From Hafnia alvei (GTDB taxonomy: Bacteria > Pseudomonadota > Gammaproteobacteria > Enterobacterales > Enterobacteriaceae), in contig NZ_CP139992.1 of assembly GCF_034424155.1 (NCBI RefSeq), positions 3,302,012-3,366,011 of the forward strand: a DNA stretch of 64,000 bases. Reading direction: 5' to 3'. The notes beneath the pieces were generated by a model. The model saw only the letters and a list, made by a program, of their open reading frames with translations, was not told the DNA's origin and made no database searches. Positions 1-9,876 of the stretch are shown here, one piece after another; within the stretch, counting starts at the first letter, position 1; each line of letters starts with the position of its first letter. Position numbers and translations under genes: made by a program.

Positions 1-6
1 TTCCAT
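1..6 (-). CDS. Start of an SOS-controlled gene running off the left edge
   Basis: Only two codons (ATG GAA on the minus strand) lie in the window. They are preceded by a purine-rich GAGAGG ribosome site and, further upstream, by a TTGACA-like -35 element and a LexA operator, which together look like a genuine gene start. The product cannot be identified from two codons. The gene would be divergent from the citrate-type symporter to its right. Confidence 0.4.
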
Positions 7-36
7 TGTAACGCCCTCTCTCATTGCCAAGTGAAA

Positions 37-56
37 TACTGTATCCATAAACAGTA
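37..56 (-). promoter_or_regulatory. LexA operator (SOS box)
   Basis: The site is a CTG-N10-CAG palindrome with the extended ends TACTGT and ACAGTA, the established LexA consensus. On the minus strand it overlaps the promoter region just downstream of a TTGACA hexamer and sits about 30 bp before the start codon at position 6. It therefore most likely represses the gene leaving the window to the left. Whether it also affects the divergent symporter, which starts about 210 bp away, is unknown. Confidence 0.75.
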
Positions 57-262
57 TTGTCAAAATAAACCAAATTGCCAACTGCGGATTTTCACTTCTG
101 TGATTCGCGCCGCGTTACCGAGTTTGATGAAAAAATAAGCAACTTATTTTACAGATCGTTACATTGGTTTTTATGCACAAAAAAGAAACACCTACCAACA
201 TCACACTTTCAGTTGTCATTAACTTGTAAAAAAAATACAAATAAAAACATAGGAAGTAACAC

Positions 263-1588
263 ATGACTTCATCTGCCTCAAAGCCCTCTCAGGCTAACGC
301 CCGAACCGTGTTCCGCGTCACAAGCGGTAACTTTCTCGAGATGTATGATTTTATGGTGTTTGGCTATTATGCCAGCGCGATAGCCGAAACCTTTTTCCCC
401 ACTCAAAGCCCTTTTGCCTCTCTCATGCTGACGCTGATGACGTTCGGCGCTGGCTTCTTAATGCGGCCATTAGGCGCGATTGTGCTGGGTGCCTATATTG
501 ACCATCACGGTCGCCGCCGAGGTTTACTGATTACCTTGGGCCTGATGGCGCTGGGAACATTAACCATCGCCTGCACGCCGTCGTACCACAGTATTGGCAT
601 GGCGGCGCCGCTGCTGATTCTGGCCGGTCGCCTGCTACAAGGGTTTTCAGCCGGTGTGGAACTGGGTGGTGTGTCAGTCTATCTTTCGGAGATAGCCCCA
701 AAAGATCGCAAAGGGTTTTACGTTAGCTGGCAATCCGGCAGCCAACAAATTGCCGTTATCTTTGCGGCGCTGCTGGGCGTGGGATTAAATCAGTATCTTG
801 GCAAGAGCGTGATGACGGATTGGGGTTGGCGCATTCCGTTTATCGTGGGTTGTCTGATTGTGCCTTTCTTGTTTTATATCCGCCGTATGTTGGAAGAAAC
901 TGAGGCGTTTAACCAACGCAAACATCGTCCAAGCATGAGCGAAATTACCCGTTCGGTTGCCAGTAACTGGCAGTTGGTTCTGGTGGGTATGTTTATGGTG
1001 GTGACCACCACGGTGTCGTTCTATCTCATCACGGCGTTCACGCCAACCTATGGCAAAACGGTGTTGCAGTTTACCGCTCAGCAAAGCTTTTTGGTCACGC
1101 TGTTAGTGGGGATTTCAAACCTATTCTGGCTACCGGTGATGGGTTCTCTGTCAGACAAAGTCGGCCGCCGGCCACTGTTGTTACTGTTTAGCGTGCTGAT
1201 GTTGCTAACGTCTTATCCATCCTTGAACTGGCTGGTAGCGCATCCCAGCTTTGCGCATTTGATTGAGGTGGAACTGTGGCTGTCGTTTATGTATGCCAGC
1301 TATAACGGTGCGATGGTGGTATGCCTAACCGAAATCATGCCAGCAGAAGTGCGCGCTTCGGGCTTTTCCATGGCTTATAGCTTGGCAACGGCGATTTTTG
1401 GTGGATTTACACCGGCCATCTCCAGCTATCTGATCCACGCCACCGGTGATAAAGCGATGCCGGGGATGTGGCTTTCGGCTGCCGCGGCCTGTGGCTTAAT
1501 CGCCGCGCTGGCGCTACCGGCAATCCAACGTTTGAATAGCAATCGAGCCGGCACGGTGCCTAGCGGCAGCGCGGTAGAGCCAAAGTAA
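263..1588 (+). CDS. Citrate/tricarballylate-type proton symporter (MFS, MHS family)
   Basis: This 441-residue, 12-helix inner-membrane carrier belongs to the metabolite:H+ symporter branch of the major facilitator superfamily. The N-terminal RVTSGNFLEMYDFMVFG stretch, the loop motif DHHGRRRG after the second helix, and LLQGFSAGVELGG in helix 4 are close to enterobacterial CitA and TcuC, which import citrate or tricarballylate with protons. CitA is 431 residues, so this is full length. The start has AGGAAG about 8 bases upstream. It is monocistronic: the neighbour upstream is divergent and a hairpin terminator follows. No tricarballylate catabolic gene (tcuA, tcuB) lies beside it within view, so citrate, tricarballylate or another tricarboxylate are all possible substrates. 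Confidence 0.8.
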   Translation: MTSSASKPSQANARTVFRVTSGNFLEMYDFMVFGYYASAIAETFFPTQSPFASLMLTLMTFGAGFLMRPLGAIVLGAYIDHHGRRRGLLITLGLMALGTLTIACTPSYHSIGMAAPLLILAGRLLQGFSAGVELGGVSVYLSEIAPKDRKGFYVSWQSGSQQIAVIFAALLGVGLNQYLGKSVMTDWGWRIPFIVGCLIVPFLFYIRRMLEETEAFNQRKHRPSMSEITRSVASNWQLVLVGMFMVVTTTVSFYLITAFTPTYGKTVLQFTAQQSFLVTLLVGISNLFWLPVMGSLSDKVGRRPLLLLFSVLMLLTSYPSLNWLVAHPSFAHLIEVELWLSFMYASYNGAMVVCLTEIMPAEVRASGFSMAYSLATAIFGGFTPAISSYLIHATGDKAMPGMWLSAAAACGLIAALALPAIQRLNSNRAGTVPSGSAVEPK

Positions 1589-1613
1589 GTTTCTCGCACC
1601 AAAAATGAATCTT

Positions 1614-1650
1614 CCCGACTTTTTCATCAAGAGAAAGTCGGGATTTTTTT
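1614..1650 (+). terminator. Rho-independent terminator after the symporter
   Basis: A perfect 9-bp stem (1614-1622 with 1634-1642) closes an 11-nt loop and is followed by ATTTTTTT. It lies between two convergent genes, the symporter and mak; the plus-strand U tract is much the stronger. Confidence 0.9.
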
Positions 1651-1654
1651 GGCC

Positions 1655-2560
1655 TTAAAGCGGCCACAGCCACGCAGCACCGCGCACGCCGCTGGAGTCA
1701 CCGTGTTTAGCTTTACGCACCGGCGTTTCGCATTCCCGTCCGAATACCCACGTTGAGATCAGCGGCGGCACCGTGGTATATAACCGGTCCACATTACTCA
1801 TCCCGCCACCAAGCACCACCACGTCAGGATCGATGATGTTAATTACGTGGGCTAACGATTTTGCCAGTCGCTGTTCATAGTGAGTAATCGCACGCTCAGC
1901 CAGCCTATCGCCTTGACGAGATAACGCCATGATTTCAGCGCCCGCTAGCGGCTGACCACCTAAGCGTCGGTAGTCTGTTTCAAAGCCAGTACCGGAGATA
2001 AAGGTTTCAATACAGCCTGATTTCCCACAGTAGCAAGGAACCTCTTTCTGATACTGCCACTCGTCGTCAGTAAGCCAAGGCAAGGGATTATGTCCCCACT
2101 CGCCCGCAATACCGTTTCTACCCGCATGTACCCGCCCATCGATTGCGATACCTGAGCCACAGCCGGTGCCGATAATCACCGCAAACACCAGATGTGCCCC
2201 AGCCGCCGCACCGTCGGTGGCTTCTGAAACGGCAAGACAGTTGGCGTCATTGGCTAAACGAACCTCACGCGACAGACGCTTGGCAAGATCTTTGTCTAAT
2301 GGCTGACCGTTCAGCCAGGTGGAATTCGCATTTTTCACCAGTCCAGTAAAAGGCGATAATGTGCCAGGGATCCCCACACCAACGCTTCCTCGCTGACCAG
2401 TTTGCTTTTCGGCTAACTCCACCAGCCCCGCAATCGCCTCAACGGTTTTTGCGTAGTCATCGCGCGGGGTAGCAATACGATGCCGAAACAGCTCCTGACC
2501 GTTGTTTTCCAAGGCGATAACTTCAATTTTGGTACCGCCTAAATCTATACCAATACGCAC
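1655..2560 (-). CDS. mak: Fructokinase Mak (ROK family)
   Basis: This 301-residue ROK-family sugar kinase phosphorylates fructose (and mannose) with ATP in the cytoplasm; its E. coli counterpart Mak (YajF) is the same length. The N-terminal phosphate-binding motif GIDLGGTK is at residues 3-10. The ROK zinc site is visible as H-N-P-L-P-W followed by [10 protein letters not shown], and the C-terminal [11 protein letters not shown] is diagnostic. The start codon is GTG, with a GGGGG ribosome site about 6 bases upstream. It is divergent from rdgC, the same pairing as in E. coli, which supports orthology. Confidence 0.93.
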   Translation of the reverse strand: MRIGIDLGGTKIEVIALENNGQELFRHRIATPRDDYAKTVEAIAGLVELAEKQTGQRGSVGVGIPGTLSPFTGLVKNANSTWLNGQPLDKDLAKRLSREVRLANDANCLAVSEATDGAAAGAHLVFAVIIGTGCGSGIAIDGRVHAGRNGIAGEWGHNPLPWLTDDEWQYQKEVPCYCGKSGCIETFISGTGFETDYRRLGGQPLAGAEIMALSRQGDRLAERAITHYEQRLAKSLAHVINIIDPDVVVLGGGMSNVDRLYTTVPPLISTWVFGRECETPVRKAKHGDSSGVRGAAWLWPL

Positions 2561-2676
2561 ATAGCCCCCTAAGCAGACGAATACTGAGTCGAGCTAGTGT
2601 GCAAAATTTCTCGGGCAATTAATACTACAGTCGCCCTTCTTTATTCGTTATCATGCGGCCTGTTTAACACATTGCC

Positions 2677-2757
2677 ATACTCCAAATAATGGGAGTTGCA
2701 TCAAGGCGGCAAGGGAGCGCAGCCAACATAGAGGCAACTTCAAGTATGAAGGGTATA
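2677..2757. repeat. Short ERIC element (internally deleted)
   Basis: The two outer arms of the ERIC inverted repeat are present: one with AATAATGGGAGTTGCA and AAGGCGGCAAG, the other with GCAGCCAAC, CAACTTCAAGTATGA and GGGTAT. The central part of the standard 127-bp element, containing the AAGTAAGTGA core, is missing, leaving 81 bp. It lies in the divergent mak-rdgC interval, immediately before the rdgC ribosome site, so it should be transcribed as part of the rdgC leader. A second, longer copy is at 58586-58784. Confidence 0.85.
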
Positions 2758-2797
2758 AAACATGGCGCGCGATGCGTCACGATCAGGGACAACGCTA

Positions 2798-3709
2798 ATG
2801 CTATGGTTTAAGAATTTATTGGTTTACCGTCTGAGCCGCGATGTTCATCTGGTGCCAGATGAAGTTGAGAAAATGCTGGGCTCTATGGCCTTTACGCCGT
2901 GCGGTAGTCAGGATATGGCGAAAACGGGCTGGGTCTCTCCGATGGGTTCCCACAGCGACGCGCTGACTCACTACGTCAACGACCAAATCCTGTTGTGTGC
3001 ACGTAAAGAAGAAAAAATCTTGCCATCGCCGGTTTTGAAACAGGCGCTACAGGCTAAAATTGAAAAGCTGGAAGGCGAGCAAGGCCGCAAGCTTAAGAAA
3101 ACTGAAAAAGATTCGTTAAAAGACGAAGTGCTGCACACGCTACTGCCGCGCGCCTTCAGCCGCTTCAGCCAAACTTGGCTATGGATTGATATGGCGAATG
3201 GTCTGATCATGGTCGATGCCGCCAGCCCAAAAAAAGCAGAAGACACCTTAGCGCTGTTGCGTAAAAGCATTGGCTCGCTGCCGGTGGTGCCATTAACCAT
3301 GGAAAGCCCTATTGAGCTGACGATGACCGAATGGGTCCGTTCAGGCGAAGTTCCCGCGGGTTTTGCCCTGCAAGACGAAGCCGAACTGAAAGCGATTCTG
3401 GAAGAAGGCGGCGTGATACGCTGCAAAAAACAGGATCTGGTTTCTGACGAAATTGCCGTTCACATTGAAGCGGGCAAACTGGTGACCAAGCTGGCGCTGG
3501 ACTGGCAGGAACGCATTCAGCTGGTGCTGTCCGACGATGGTTCGCTGAAACGTTTGAAGTTCTCTGAAACGATTCGCGATCAAAACGAAGACATCGACCG
3601 CGATGATTATGCACAACGTTTCGATGCCGATTTCATTTTGATGACCAGCGAACTGGCTGCGTTAATCAAAAATATTATTGAAGCGCTAGGCGGCGAATCA
3701 GAAAAATAA
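2798..3709 (+). CDS. rdgC: Recombination-associated protein RdgC
   Basis: RdgC is a nucleoid-associated protein that forms a ring around double-stranded DNA and restrains RecA-mediated recombination. The product is 303 residues, identical to E. coli RdgC in length, and begins [14 protein letters not shown]. Conserved stretches such as [24 protein letters not shown] and [11 protein letters not shown] run through it. An upstream in-frame ATG at 2762 would add 12 residues, but the start at 2798 has AGGGA at the right distance and matches the family N-terminus. It is followed by a strong terminator. Confidence 0.95.
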   Translation: MLWFKNLLVYRLSRDVHLVPDEVEKMLGSMAFTPCGSQDMAKTGWVSPMGSHSDALTHYVNDQILLCARKEEKILPSPVLKQALQAKIEKLEGEQGRKLKKTEKDSLKDEVLHTLLPRAFSRFSQTWLWIDMANGLIMVDAASPKKAEDTLALLRKSIGSLPVVPLTMESPIELTMTEWVRSGEVPAGFALQDEAELKAILEEGGVIRCKKQDLVSDEIAVHIEAGKLVTKLALDWQERIQLVLSDDGSLKRLKFSETIRDQNEDIDRDDYAQRFDADFILMTSELAALIKNIIEALGGESEK

Positions 3710-3738
3710 GCCGTACCAATGGGCTGCACCAACAAAAA

Positions 3739-3770
3739 CGGGCTGAAGTTAAACTTCAGCCCGTTTGTTT
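3739..3770 (+). terminator. Rho-independent terminator after rdgC
   Basis: A perfect 11-bp stem (3739-3749 with 3753-3763) with a 3-nt loop is followed by TTTGTTT. Confidence 0.93.
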
Positions 3771-3784
3771 GAGACTAAGAGAAC

Positions 3785-4072
3785 TTAGCTCAGATATTTG
3801 CACAGATACGAAGTGGGTTCCGCAACCTGCAAGTTAAACTCACTATGGCCCGGAACAAAGAACGTTTCACCTGATGAGAACACCTGCCAATCAGGCGCAC
3901 CCGGAATTAACACACGCAATGCACCTGTAATCACCGTCATCTCTTCCGGCTTATCGGTTGAGAAGGTGTATTCCCCTGCGTCCATTACGCCAATGCTCTG
4001 ACGCCCAATGCTGCCACTGTCAAAACCAATCGACTTCACTTTACCAGCAAAATACTCATTTACATTCAACAT
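3785..4072 (-). CDS. ppnP: Pyrimidine/purine nucleoside phosphorylase PpnP
   Basis: This 95-residue cupin-fold protein corresponds to E. coli YaiE/PpnP (94 residues), a broad-specificity nucleoside phosphorylase that releases bases from adenosine, guanosine, inosine, uridine, cytidine and thymidine. Conserved blocks include [29 protein letters not shown] and the C-terminal [19 protein letters not shown]. It is a single-gene unit transcribed towards the rdgC terminator. No operon partner is visible. Confidence 0.93.
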   Translation of the reverse strand: MLNVNEYFAGKVKSIGFDSGSIGRQSIGVMDAGEYTFSTDKPEEMTVITGALRVLIPGAPDWQVFSSGETFFVPGHSEFNLQVAEPTSYLCKYLS

Positions 4073-4203
4073 ACTATGGCACCTGTATTGAGAAGGGGTT
4101 ACTGCATCTTGTATGAAAAAAACAGTGCTGTCACTGACTTAGTTCACACTGTGAGAGAACCGCGCCGGTTATGGCTTCAAGCGCTCATTAACTGAACGTT
4201 TGT

Positions 4204-5157
4204 TTAGTAGGCGCTGGCATCGGTAATCACCCTAACCTGTTCCGTGCTCAAGCTAAGATTAGCGGCCACCGCGAGCTCGTTCAGCTGTTTTAACGACGTT
4301 GCACTCGCAATCGGCGAGGTGATCCCCGGCTGTGCGATTTGCCAAGCTAATGCCACCGCCACCGGTGAGGCATTGACCTCGTGAGCCACCTGCTCAAGCG
4401 CATCCAGAATCCCCAACCCACGGCTATTGAGGTATTTCTCCACAATCCCGTTACCCCGTGCACTTTTGTGAGCATCTTCGGCGCTGCGGTATTTTCCCGA
4501 GAGGAACCCGCTGGCCAGCGCGTAATAGTTAATCACGCCCAGACCTTCTTTTTGTACCAGCGGTGCCAGATCAACTTCGAAATCATGGCGGTCGTATAAA
4601 TTGTATTCGGGTTGAATGGTTTCATAGCGCGCTAAGCCCAGCTTAGCACTCACGTCTAACGCCTTAGCCAAGCGCTCCGCGCTGTAGTTCGACGCCCCAA
4701 TCGCGCGCACCTTGCCCTCTTTGATCAACGCGTCAAAGGCGTTCATCGTTTCTGCCAGCGGCGTATTTTGGTCGTCATCATGGGCCTGATAGAGATCGAT
4801 ATAGTCGGTTTTCAAACGGCGCAAAGAGGCTTCCACCGCTTCGCGGATATAACGTGCCGATAGCCCTTTCAACTGCGGGCCCATCGGTTTACCCACCTTG
4901 GTAGCCAGAATAATTTGGTCACGCTTGCCGCTTTTTTGCAGCCAGTTGCCGATAATAGTTTCAGACTCACCGCCGAAATTCCCCGGCACCCACGCAGAGT
5001 AAACGTCGGCGGTATCAATGAAGTTCAGTTGGTGGTCTAGCAATGCGTCTAGCAGGCTAAACGAAGTCGCCTGATCCACGGTCCAACCAAATACGTTCCC
5101 CCCGAAGGTAATGGTTGGAACTCGAATACCAGAACGTCCTAGCTCACGTAAATTCAT
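4204..5157 (-). CDS. Aldo/keto reductase
   Basis: This 317-residue TIM-barrel oxidoreductase of the aldo/keto reductase superfamily should use NADPH to reduce a carbonyl substrate in the cytoplasm. The catalytic tetrad is visible: Asp and Tyr in FIDTADVYSAW, Lys in ILATKVGKP and His in LYQAHDDD. The chosen ATG at 5157 has AGGAG about 7 bases upstream; an in-frame ATG at 5190 would add 11 residues with no good ribosome site. It is divergent from mdtA. The substrate cannot be inferred from sequence or neighbours, so I assign no symbol. Confidence 0.85.
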   Translation of the reverse strand: MNLRELGRSGIRVPTITFGGNVFGWTVDQATSFSLLDALLDHQLNFIDTADVYSAWVPGNFGGESETIIGNWLQKSGKRDQIILATKVGKPMGPQLKGLSARYIREAVEASLRRLKTDYIDLYQAHDDDQNTPLAETMNAFDALIKEGKVRAIGASNYSAERLAKALDVSAKLGLARYETIQPEYNLYDRHDFEVDLAPLVQKEGLGVINYYALASGFLSGKYRSAEDAHKSARGNGIVEKYLNSRGLGILDALEQVAHEVNASPVAVALAWQIAQPGITSPIASATSLKQLNELAVAANLSLSTEQVRVITDASAY

Positions 5158-5431
5158 TATTGGCTCCTGTATTGAGATTTGAGAAAACAACGCTGATAAC
5201 GAATACTATTAGCACTAATTATTCGTATAGGGGATAGACATTGCGGGCTAAATCCAGAAAGGTCTTACCCTATCTGACTTATCTTCCACATTTCCTTCAT
5301 TTTTAGATAAAGCTGACAGCCTAGAATAGTAAACTGACACGAGTCACTAATTTGTTTGTGATTGGGCCACTAAGTCCAATTTTTATATTCCCGCTGCGGC
5401 GGGGATATTTCTCTGGAGAATTCAGTCTGCA

Positions 5432-6727
5432 ATGAGTGCTTTCAATAAACCGACCTCCCGTAAACGCCTTTGGTGGGCTATCGCCGTTCTTGTTGTCGCT
5501 GGCGTCATTGTTTGGCGTTATACCAGCAGCGGCGCCGAAGCGCCCACAGCTGGCGCAGAACAGGCACAAAAAGGGAAAACAGGTGGCAAAGCCGGCGGTC
5601 GTCGTGGCGGCAGTGGCATATTGGCTCCGGTTCAGGCGGCAGAAACACGCATATCTAACGTGCCTAACTATCTCACTGGTTTGGGAACGGTCACGGCAGC
5701 CAATACGGTTACCGTGCGCAGCCGCGTCGACGGTCAACTGATGAAAATTCACTTCACCGAAGGCCAACAGGTCAAAGCCGGTGATTTGCTGGCAGAGATC
5801 GACCCACGTCCTTTCCAAGTTCAACTGGCGCAAGCCCAAGGGCAATTGGCCAAAGATCAGGCCATTTTAGCCAATGCGCGTCGCGACTTAGCGCGTTATC
5901 AACAGCTTAGCAAAACCAATATGGTTTCTAAGCAAGAGCTAGATACACAGGCCTCTCTGGTGACGCAAACGCAGGGCAGCATCGTGGCCGATCAGGGTGC
6001 CGTTGACAGCGCCAAGCTTCAGTTGACCTACAGCCGTATCACCGCCCCCATTGATGGTCGCGTGGGGTTAAAGCTGGTTGATGAAGGCAACTACATCACC
6101 AGCGGTGATACCACCGGTTTAGTGGTGTTAACCCAAACGCATCCGATTGACGTGGTCTTCACGCTGCCAGAGGCGAATATCGCCAGCATTCAGCAGGCGC
6201 AGAAAGAAAACGGCAAGTTAGAGGTGGAAGCATGGGATCGCTCCAATCAGCACTTACTCACCACCAGCACCTTGCTGAGCATGGATAACCAGATCGATAC
6301 CAGCACCGGCACCATCAAAATTAAGGCGCGTTTTGATAACCAAGACGACACCTTATTCCCCAATCAGTTTGTTAACGTGCGCCTGAAAGTCTCCACCCAA
6401 AGCGACGCCGTGGTAGCGCCTGCGGCCGCGGTTCAAATGGGGAACGAAGGTAACTTTGTCTGGGTATTAAATGATAAAAATCAGGTGAGTAAGCACGCCG
6501 TCTCCGTGGGAACCCGCGATGCCTCTGACGTGGTTATTACCGGTGGGCTCTCCGCAGGCAAGCGCGTGGTGACTGACGGTATCGATCAGTTAACCGAAGG
6601 CGCAACCGTCGAAGTGATTGCCCCGCATAGTGAAAATACCGCACAGACTCAGGCACAAGCAGGCAAAGATGCTCCTGCTAAGCCAAACACGGATAAGCAG
6701 AACGCTGGTAAACAGGACAAGTCATAA
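5432..6727 (+). CDS. mdtA: Multidrug efflux membrane fusion protein MdtA
   Basis: MdtA is the periplasmic adaptor of the MdtABC-TolC efflux pump. The 431-residue product (415 in E. coli) has an N-terminal membrane anchor at about residues 10-28, a Gly-rich linker, a lipoyl half-motif ([23 protein letters not shown]), an alpha-helical hairpin rich in Gln and Ala, and the second lipoyl half ([19 protein letters not shown]). The C-terminal tail is low complexity (Gln, Lys, Ala). GGAG lies about 11 bases before the start. Its stop overlaps the mdtB start (TAATG), so translation is probably coupled. It heads the mdtABCD-baeSR operon, which in E. coli is activated by BaeR. Confidence 0.95.
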   Translation: MSAFNKPTSRKRLWWAIAVLVVAGVIVWRYTSSGAEAPTAGAEQAQKGKTGGKAGGRRGGSGILAPVQAAETRISNVPNYLTGLGTVTAANTVTVRSRVDGQLMKIHFTEGQQVKAGDLLAEIDPRPFQVQLAQAQGQLAKDQAILANARRDLARYQQLSKTNMVSKQELDTQASLVTQTQGSIVADQGAVDSAKLQLTYSRITAPIDGRVGLKLVDEGNYITSGDTTGLVVLTQTHPIDVVFTLPEANIASIQQAQKENGKLEVEAWDRSNQHLLTTSTLLSMDNQIDTSTGTIKIKARFDNQDDTLFPNQFVNVRLKVSTQSDAVVAPAAAVQMGNEGNFVWVLNDKNQVSKHAVSVGTRDASDVVITGGLSAGKRVVTDGIDQLTEGATVEVIAPHSENTAQTQAQAGKDAPAKPNTDKQNAGKQDKS

Positions 6728-9700
6728 TGCAACACACGCCTGTCGGTTCTGAAGAGCCTAAAAACGAAACGCCCGCCGCCGGTGGGCCTTCTCGCCTGTT
6801 TATTCTGCGCCCAGTAGCCACCACGCTGCTGATGGTGGCTATTCTGCTGGCCGGTATCGTCGGTTATCGCTCACTGTCGGTTTCCGCGTTGCCAGAGGTG
6901 GATTACCCAACGATTCAGGTGGTGACGCTTTATCCGGGCGCCAGCCCTGACGTCACCACGTCTGCGATTACCGCACCGCTAGAACGTCAGTTCGGCCAGA
7001 TGTCGGGCTTAAAACAGATGTCGTCACAAAGCTCCGGTGGCGCGTCGGTGATTACCTTACAATTTCAGCTAACGCTGCCGCTCGACGTCGCAGAGCAAGA
7101 GGTTCAGGCTGCGATTAACGCCGCCACCAATTTGCTGCCAACCGATCTGCCCTATCCGCCTATTTACAGCAAGGTTAACCCTGCCGATCCACCGATCATG
7201 ACCATCGCCGTCACCTCGGATGCCGTGGCGATGACGCAGGTTGAAGATATGGTGGAAACCCGCATTTCGCAGAAAATCTCGCAGGTTAGCGGCGTGGGTC
7301 TGGTGACGATTTCAGGCGGTCAGCGTCCTGCGGTGCGCGTGCGTTTGAACGCACCGGCGGTTGCTGCCTATGATTTAGACAGTGAAACCATCCGCACCGC
7401 TATCGTTAACGCCAACGTTAACTCGGCGAAGGGGAGCTTTGACGGCCCAACGCGCTCGGTTACGCTGTCTGCCAACGACCAAATGAAGTCGGCAGAAGAC
7501 TATCGCGATCTGATCGTCGCCTATGCCAACGGTGCGCCGGTTCGTTTAAGCGACGTAGCAACCATCGAACAGGCGGCAGAAAATACCAAACTGGCCGCGT
7601 GGGCTAACACCAAACCCGCCATCATTTTAAACGTTCAGCGCCAGCCGGGTGCGAACGTTATTACCACGGCCGACAGCATCCAGTCACTGCTGCCGCAGCT
7701 GACAGAAAGTCTGCCCAAATCAGTAAAAATGACGGTGCTGACTGACCGCACCGAAACCATTCGCGCGTCGGTCAGCGATGTTCAGACCGAACTGCTGCTG
7801 GCGATTGCGCTGGTGGTGATGGTGATTTACCTGTTCTTACGCAATGTTCCCGCCACGATCATTCCTAGCGTGGCGGTGCCGTTGTCGCTGGTGGGTACGT
7901 TCGCCGTTATGTATTTCCTCGATTTTTCGATCAACAACCTCACCTTGATGGCGCTGACTATTGCCACCGGTTTCGTGGTCGATGACGCCATCGTGGTGAT
8001 CGAAAACATCTCGCGCTATATCGAAAAAGGCGAAAAACCGCTGGATGCCGCGTTGAAAGGCGCGGGAGAAATTGGTTTCACCATTATTTCTCTGACATTC
8101 TCTCTGATTGCGGTGCTGATCCCACTGCTGTTTATGGGTGATATTATCGGGCGGCTGTTCCGCGAATTTGCAGTCACCTTGGCGGTGGCGATCCTGATTT
8201 CGGCGGTGGTGTCGTTAACCCTAACGCCAATGATGTGCGCACGTATGCTCAGCCATGAATCGCTGCGCAAACAAAACCGCTTCTCGCGTGCCAGCGAGCG
8301 TTTCTTCGAACGCGTCATCGCCAAATATGGCGAATGGCTCAAAGTCGTATTGAATCACCCGATGCTCACGCTGAGCGTGGCGCTGAGCACGCTGGTGCTG
8401 ACCGTTCTGCTGTATATTTTCATTCCTAAAGGCTTCTTCCCGATTCAGGATAACGGTCTGATTCAAGGCACCGTTCAGGCACCGCAGTCGGTTTCCTTTA
8501 GCGAAATGGCGCAGCGTCAGCAAGCGCTGGCGGCTGAAATTCTTAAAGATCCGGACGTCGCGAGCCTGAGCTCATTTATCGGCGTGGATGGCACCAACGC
8601 CACGCTAAACAGCGGACGATTACAGATCAATCTCAAACCGCTGGACGAACGTAAAGATCGCGTTCAGCAGATCATCCCGCGTCTGCAAAAAATGGCCGAC
8701 AAGATCCCCGGTATCCAGCTTTATCTGCAACCGGTTCAGGATCTGACCATTGATACGCAGGTGAGCCGTACACAGTACCAGTTCACTTTGCAGGCCATGT
8801 CGCTGGACGAATTGAGCACGTGGGTACCAAAGCTGGTGGGTGAACTGCAAAAATCACCGATGCTGAAAGACGTGAGCAGTGACTGGCAGGATCAGGGATT
8901 AGTGGCCTTTGTGAACGTTAACCGCGACACCGCCAGCCGCTTAGGCATTACCATGGCCGATGTGGATAACGCGCTGTATAACGCCTTTGGCCAACGGTTG
9001 ATCTCCACGATTTATACTCAAGCCAACCAGTATCGCGTGGTGATGGAGCATAATCAGGATCACAACACGGGTTTAGCCGCGTTTAACGATGTGTATCTCA
9101 CCAGCAGCGATGGTAAAAACGTACCGTTGAACGCAATTGCGACTATTGAGGAGCGCTTTGGGCCGCTGTCGATTAACCATCTCGACCAGTTCCCATCCAC
9201 CACGGTGTCGTTCAACGTTACCGACGGCTACTCACTCGAGCAGGCGATGAAAACCATCACCAGCACCGAGCAGCAGCTCAATATGCCGATTGATATCACC
9301 ACGAATTTCCAAGGCGCAACGCTCGCGTTTGAATCGGCGCTGGGCAATACGCTGTGGCTTATCGTGGCGGCGATTGTCGCGATGTATATCGTTCTGGGCG
9401 TGCTGTATGAAAGCTTTATTCATCCAGTCACCATCCTGTCGACGCTGCCGACCGCTGGCGTGGGCGCATTATTGGCGCTGATTATGGCAGGCAGCGAGCT
9501 CGACGTGATTGCCATTATCGGCATCATTTTGCTGATTGGTATCGTGAAGAAAAACGCCATCATGATGATCGACTTCGCCCTTGCCGCCGAGCGTGAGCAA
9601 GGAATGGCCCCGTATGACGCCATTTATCAAGCCTGTTTGCTGCGTTTCCGCCCAATTCTTATGACCACGCTGGCGGCGTTGTTGGGCGCTCTACCGTTGA

Positions 9701-9876
9701 TGCTCAGCACCGGCGTTGGGGCCGAACTGCGACAGCCGCTGGGCATTTGCATGGTCGGCGGTTTGATCATGAGCCAAATTCTAACGCTGTTCACCACGCC
9801 GGTGATTTACCTGCTGTTTGATAAGGTTTCGCGAAACACGCATCCGGCTAAAGATCCGCAGGAGAACGTCCAGTGA
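6727..9876 (+). CDS. mdtB: Multidrug efflux RND transporter subunit MdtB
   Basis: MdtB is one of two RND transporters that form a heteromultimeric proton-driven inner-membrane pump (two MdtB to one MdtC in E. coli) exporting bile salts, novobiocin and other compounds through MdtA and TolC. At 1049 residues it is full length (1040 in E. coli). The first helix follows a 20-residue cytoplasmic tail; the proton-relay Asp pair is at D419-D420 in [15 protein letters not shown]. Two large periplasmic loops separate helices 1-2 and 7-8, and [17 protein letters not shown] marks the second half. It overlaps mdtA by 1 base and mdtC by 4 bases. Confidence 0.95.
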   Translation: MQHTPVGSEEPKNETPAAGGPSRLFILRPVATTLLMVAILLAGIVGYRSLSVSALPEVDYPTIQVVTLYPGASPDVTTSAITAPLERQFGQMSGLKQMSSQSSGGASVITLQFQLTLPLDVAEQEVQAAINAATNLLPTDLPYPPIYSKVNPADPPIMTIAVTSDAVAMTQVEDMVETRISQKISQVSGVGLVTISGGQRPAVRVRLNAPAVAAYDLDSETIRTAIVNANVNSAKGSFDGPTRSVTLSANDQMKSAEDYRDLIVAYANGAPVRLSDVATIEQAAENTKLAAWANTKPAIILNVQRQPGANVITTADSIQSLLPQLTESLPKSVKMTVLTDRTETIRASVSDVQTELLLAIALVVMVIYLFLRNVPATIIPSVAVPLSLVGTFAVMYFLDFSINNLTLMALTIATGFVVDDAIVVIENISRYIEKGEKPLDAALKGAGEIGFTIISLTFSLIAVLIPLLFMGDIIGRLFREFAVTLAVAILISAVVSLTLTPMMCARMLSHESLRKQNRFSRASERFFERVIAKYGEWLKVVLNHPMLTLSVALSTLVLTVLLYIFIPKGFFPIQDNGLIQGTVQAPQSVSFSEMAQRQQALAAEILKDPDVASLSSFIGVDGTNATLNSGRLQINLKPLDERKDRVQQIIPRLQKMADKIPGIQLYLQPVQDLTIDTQVSRTQYQFTLQAMSLDELSTWVPKLVGELQKSPMLKDVSSDWQDQGLVAFVNVNRDTASRLGITMADVDNALYNAFGQRLISTIYTQANQYRVVMEHNQDHNTGLAAFNDVYLTSSDGKNVPLNAIATIEERFGPLSINHLDQFPSTTVSFNVTDGYSLEQAMKTITSTEQQLNMPIDITTNFQGATLAFESALGNTLWLIVAAIVAMYIVLGVLYESFIHPVTILSTLPTAGVGALLALIMAGSELDVIAIIGIILLIGIVKKNAIMMIDFALAAEREQGMAPYDAIYQACLLRFRPILMTTLAALLGALPLMLSTGVGAELRQPLGICMVGGLIMSQILTLFTTPVIYLLFDKVSRNTHPAKDPQENVQ

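Noticed and set aside
75..266. Open frame of 63 codons before the symporter
   Set aside because: Its translation is low-complexity and Lys/Asn-rich at the end, it has no ribosome site, and it occupies the promoter region of the symporter.
5200..5431. Possible BaeR box upstream of mdtA
   Set aside because: E. coli BaeR sites have a loose consensus; I found only partial, oppositely oriented resemblance, so I did not annotate one.
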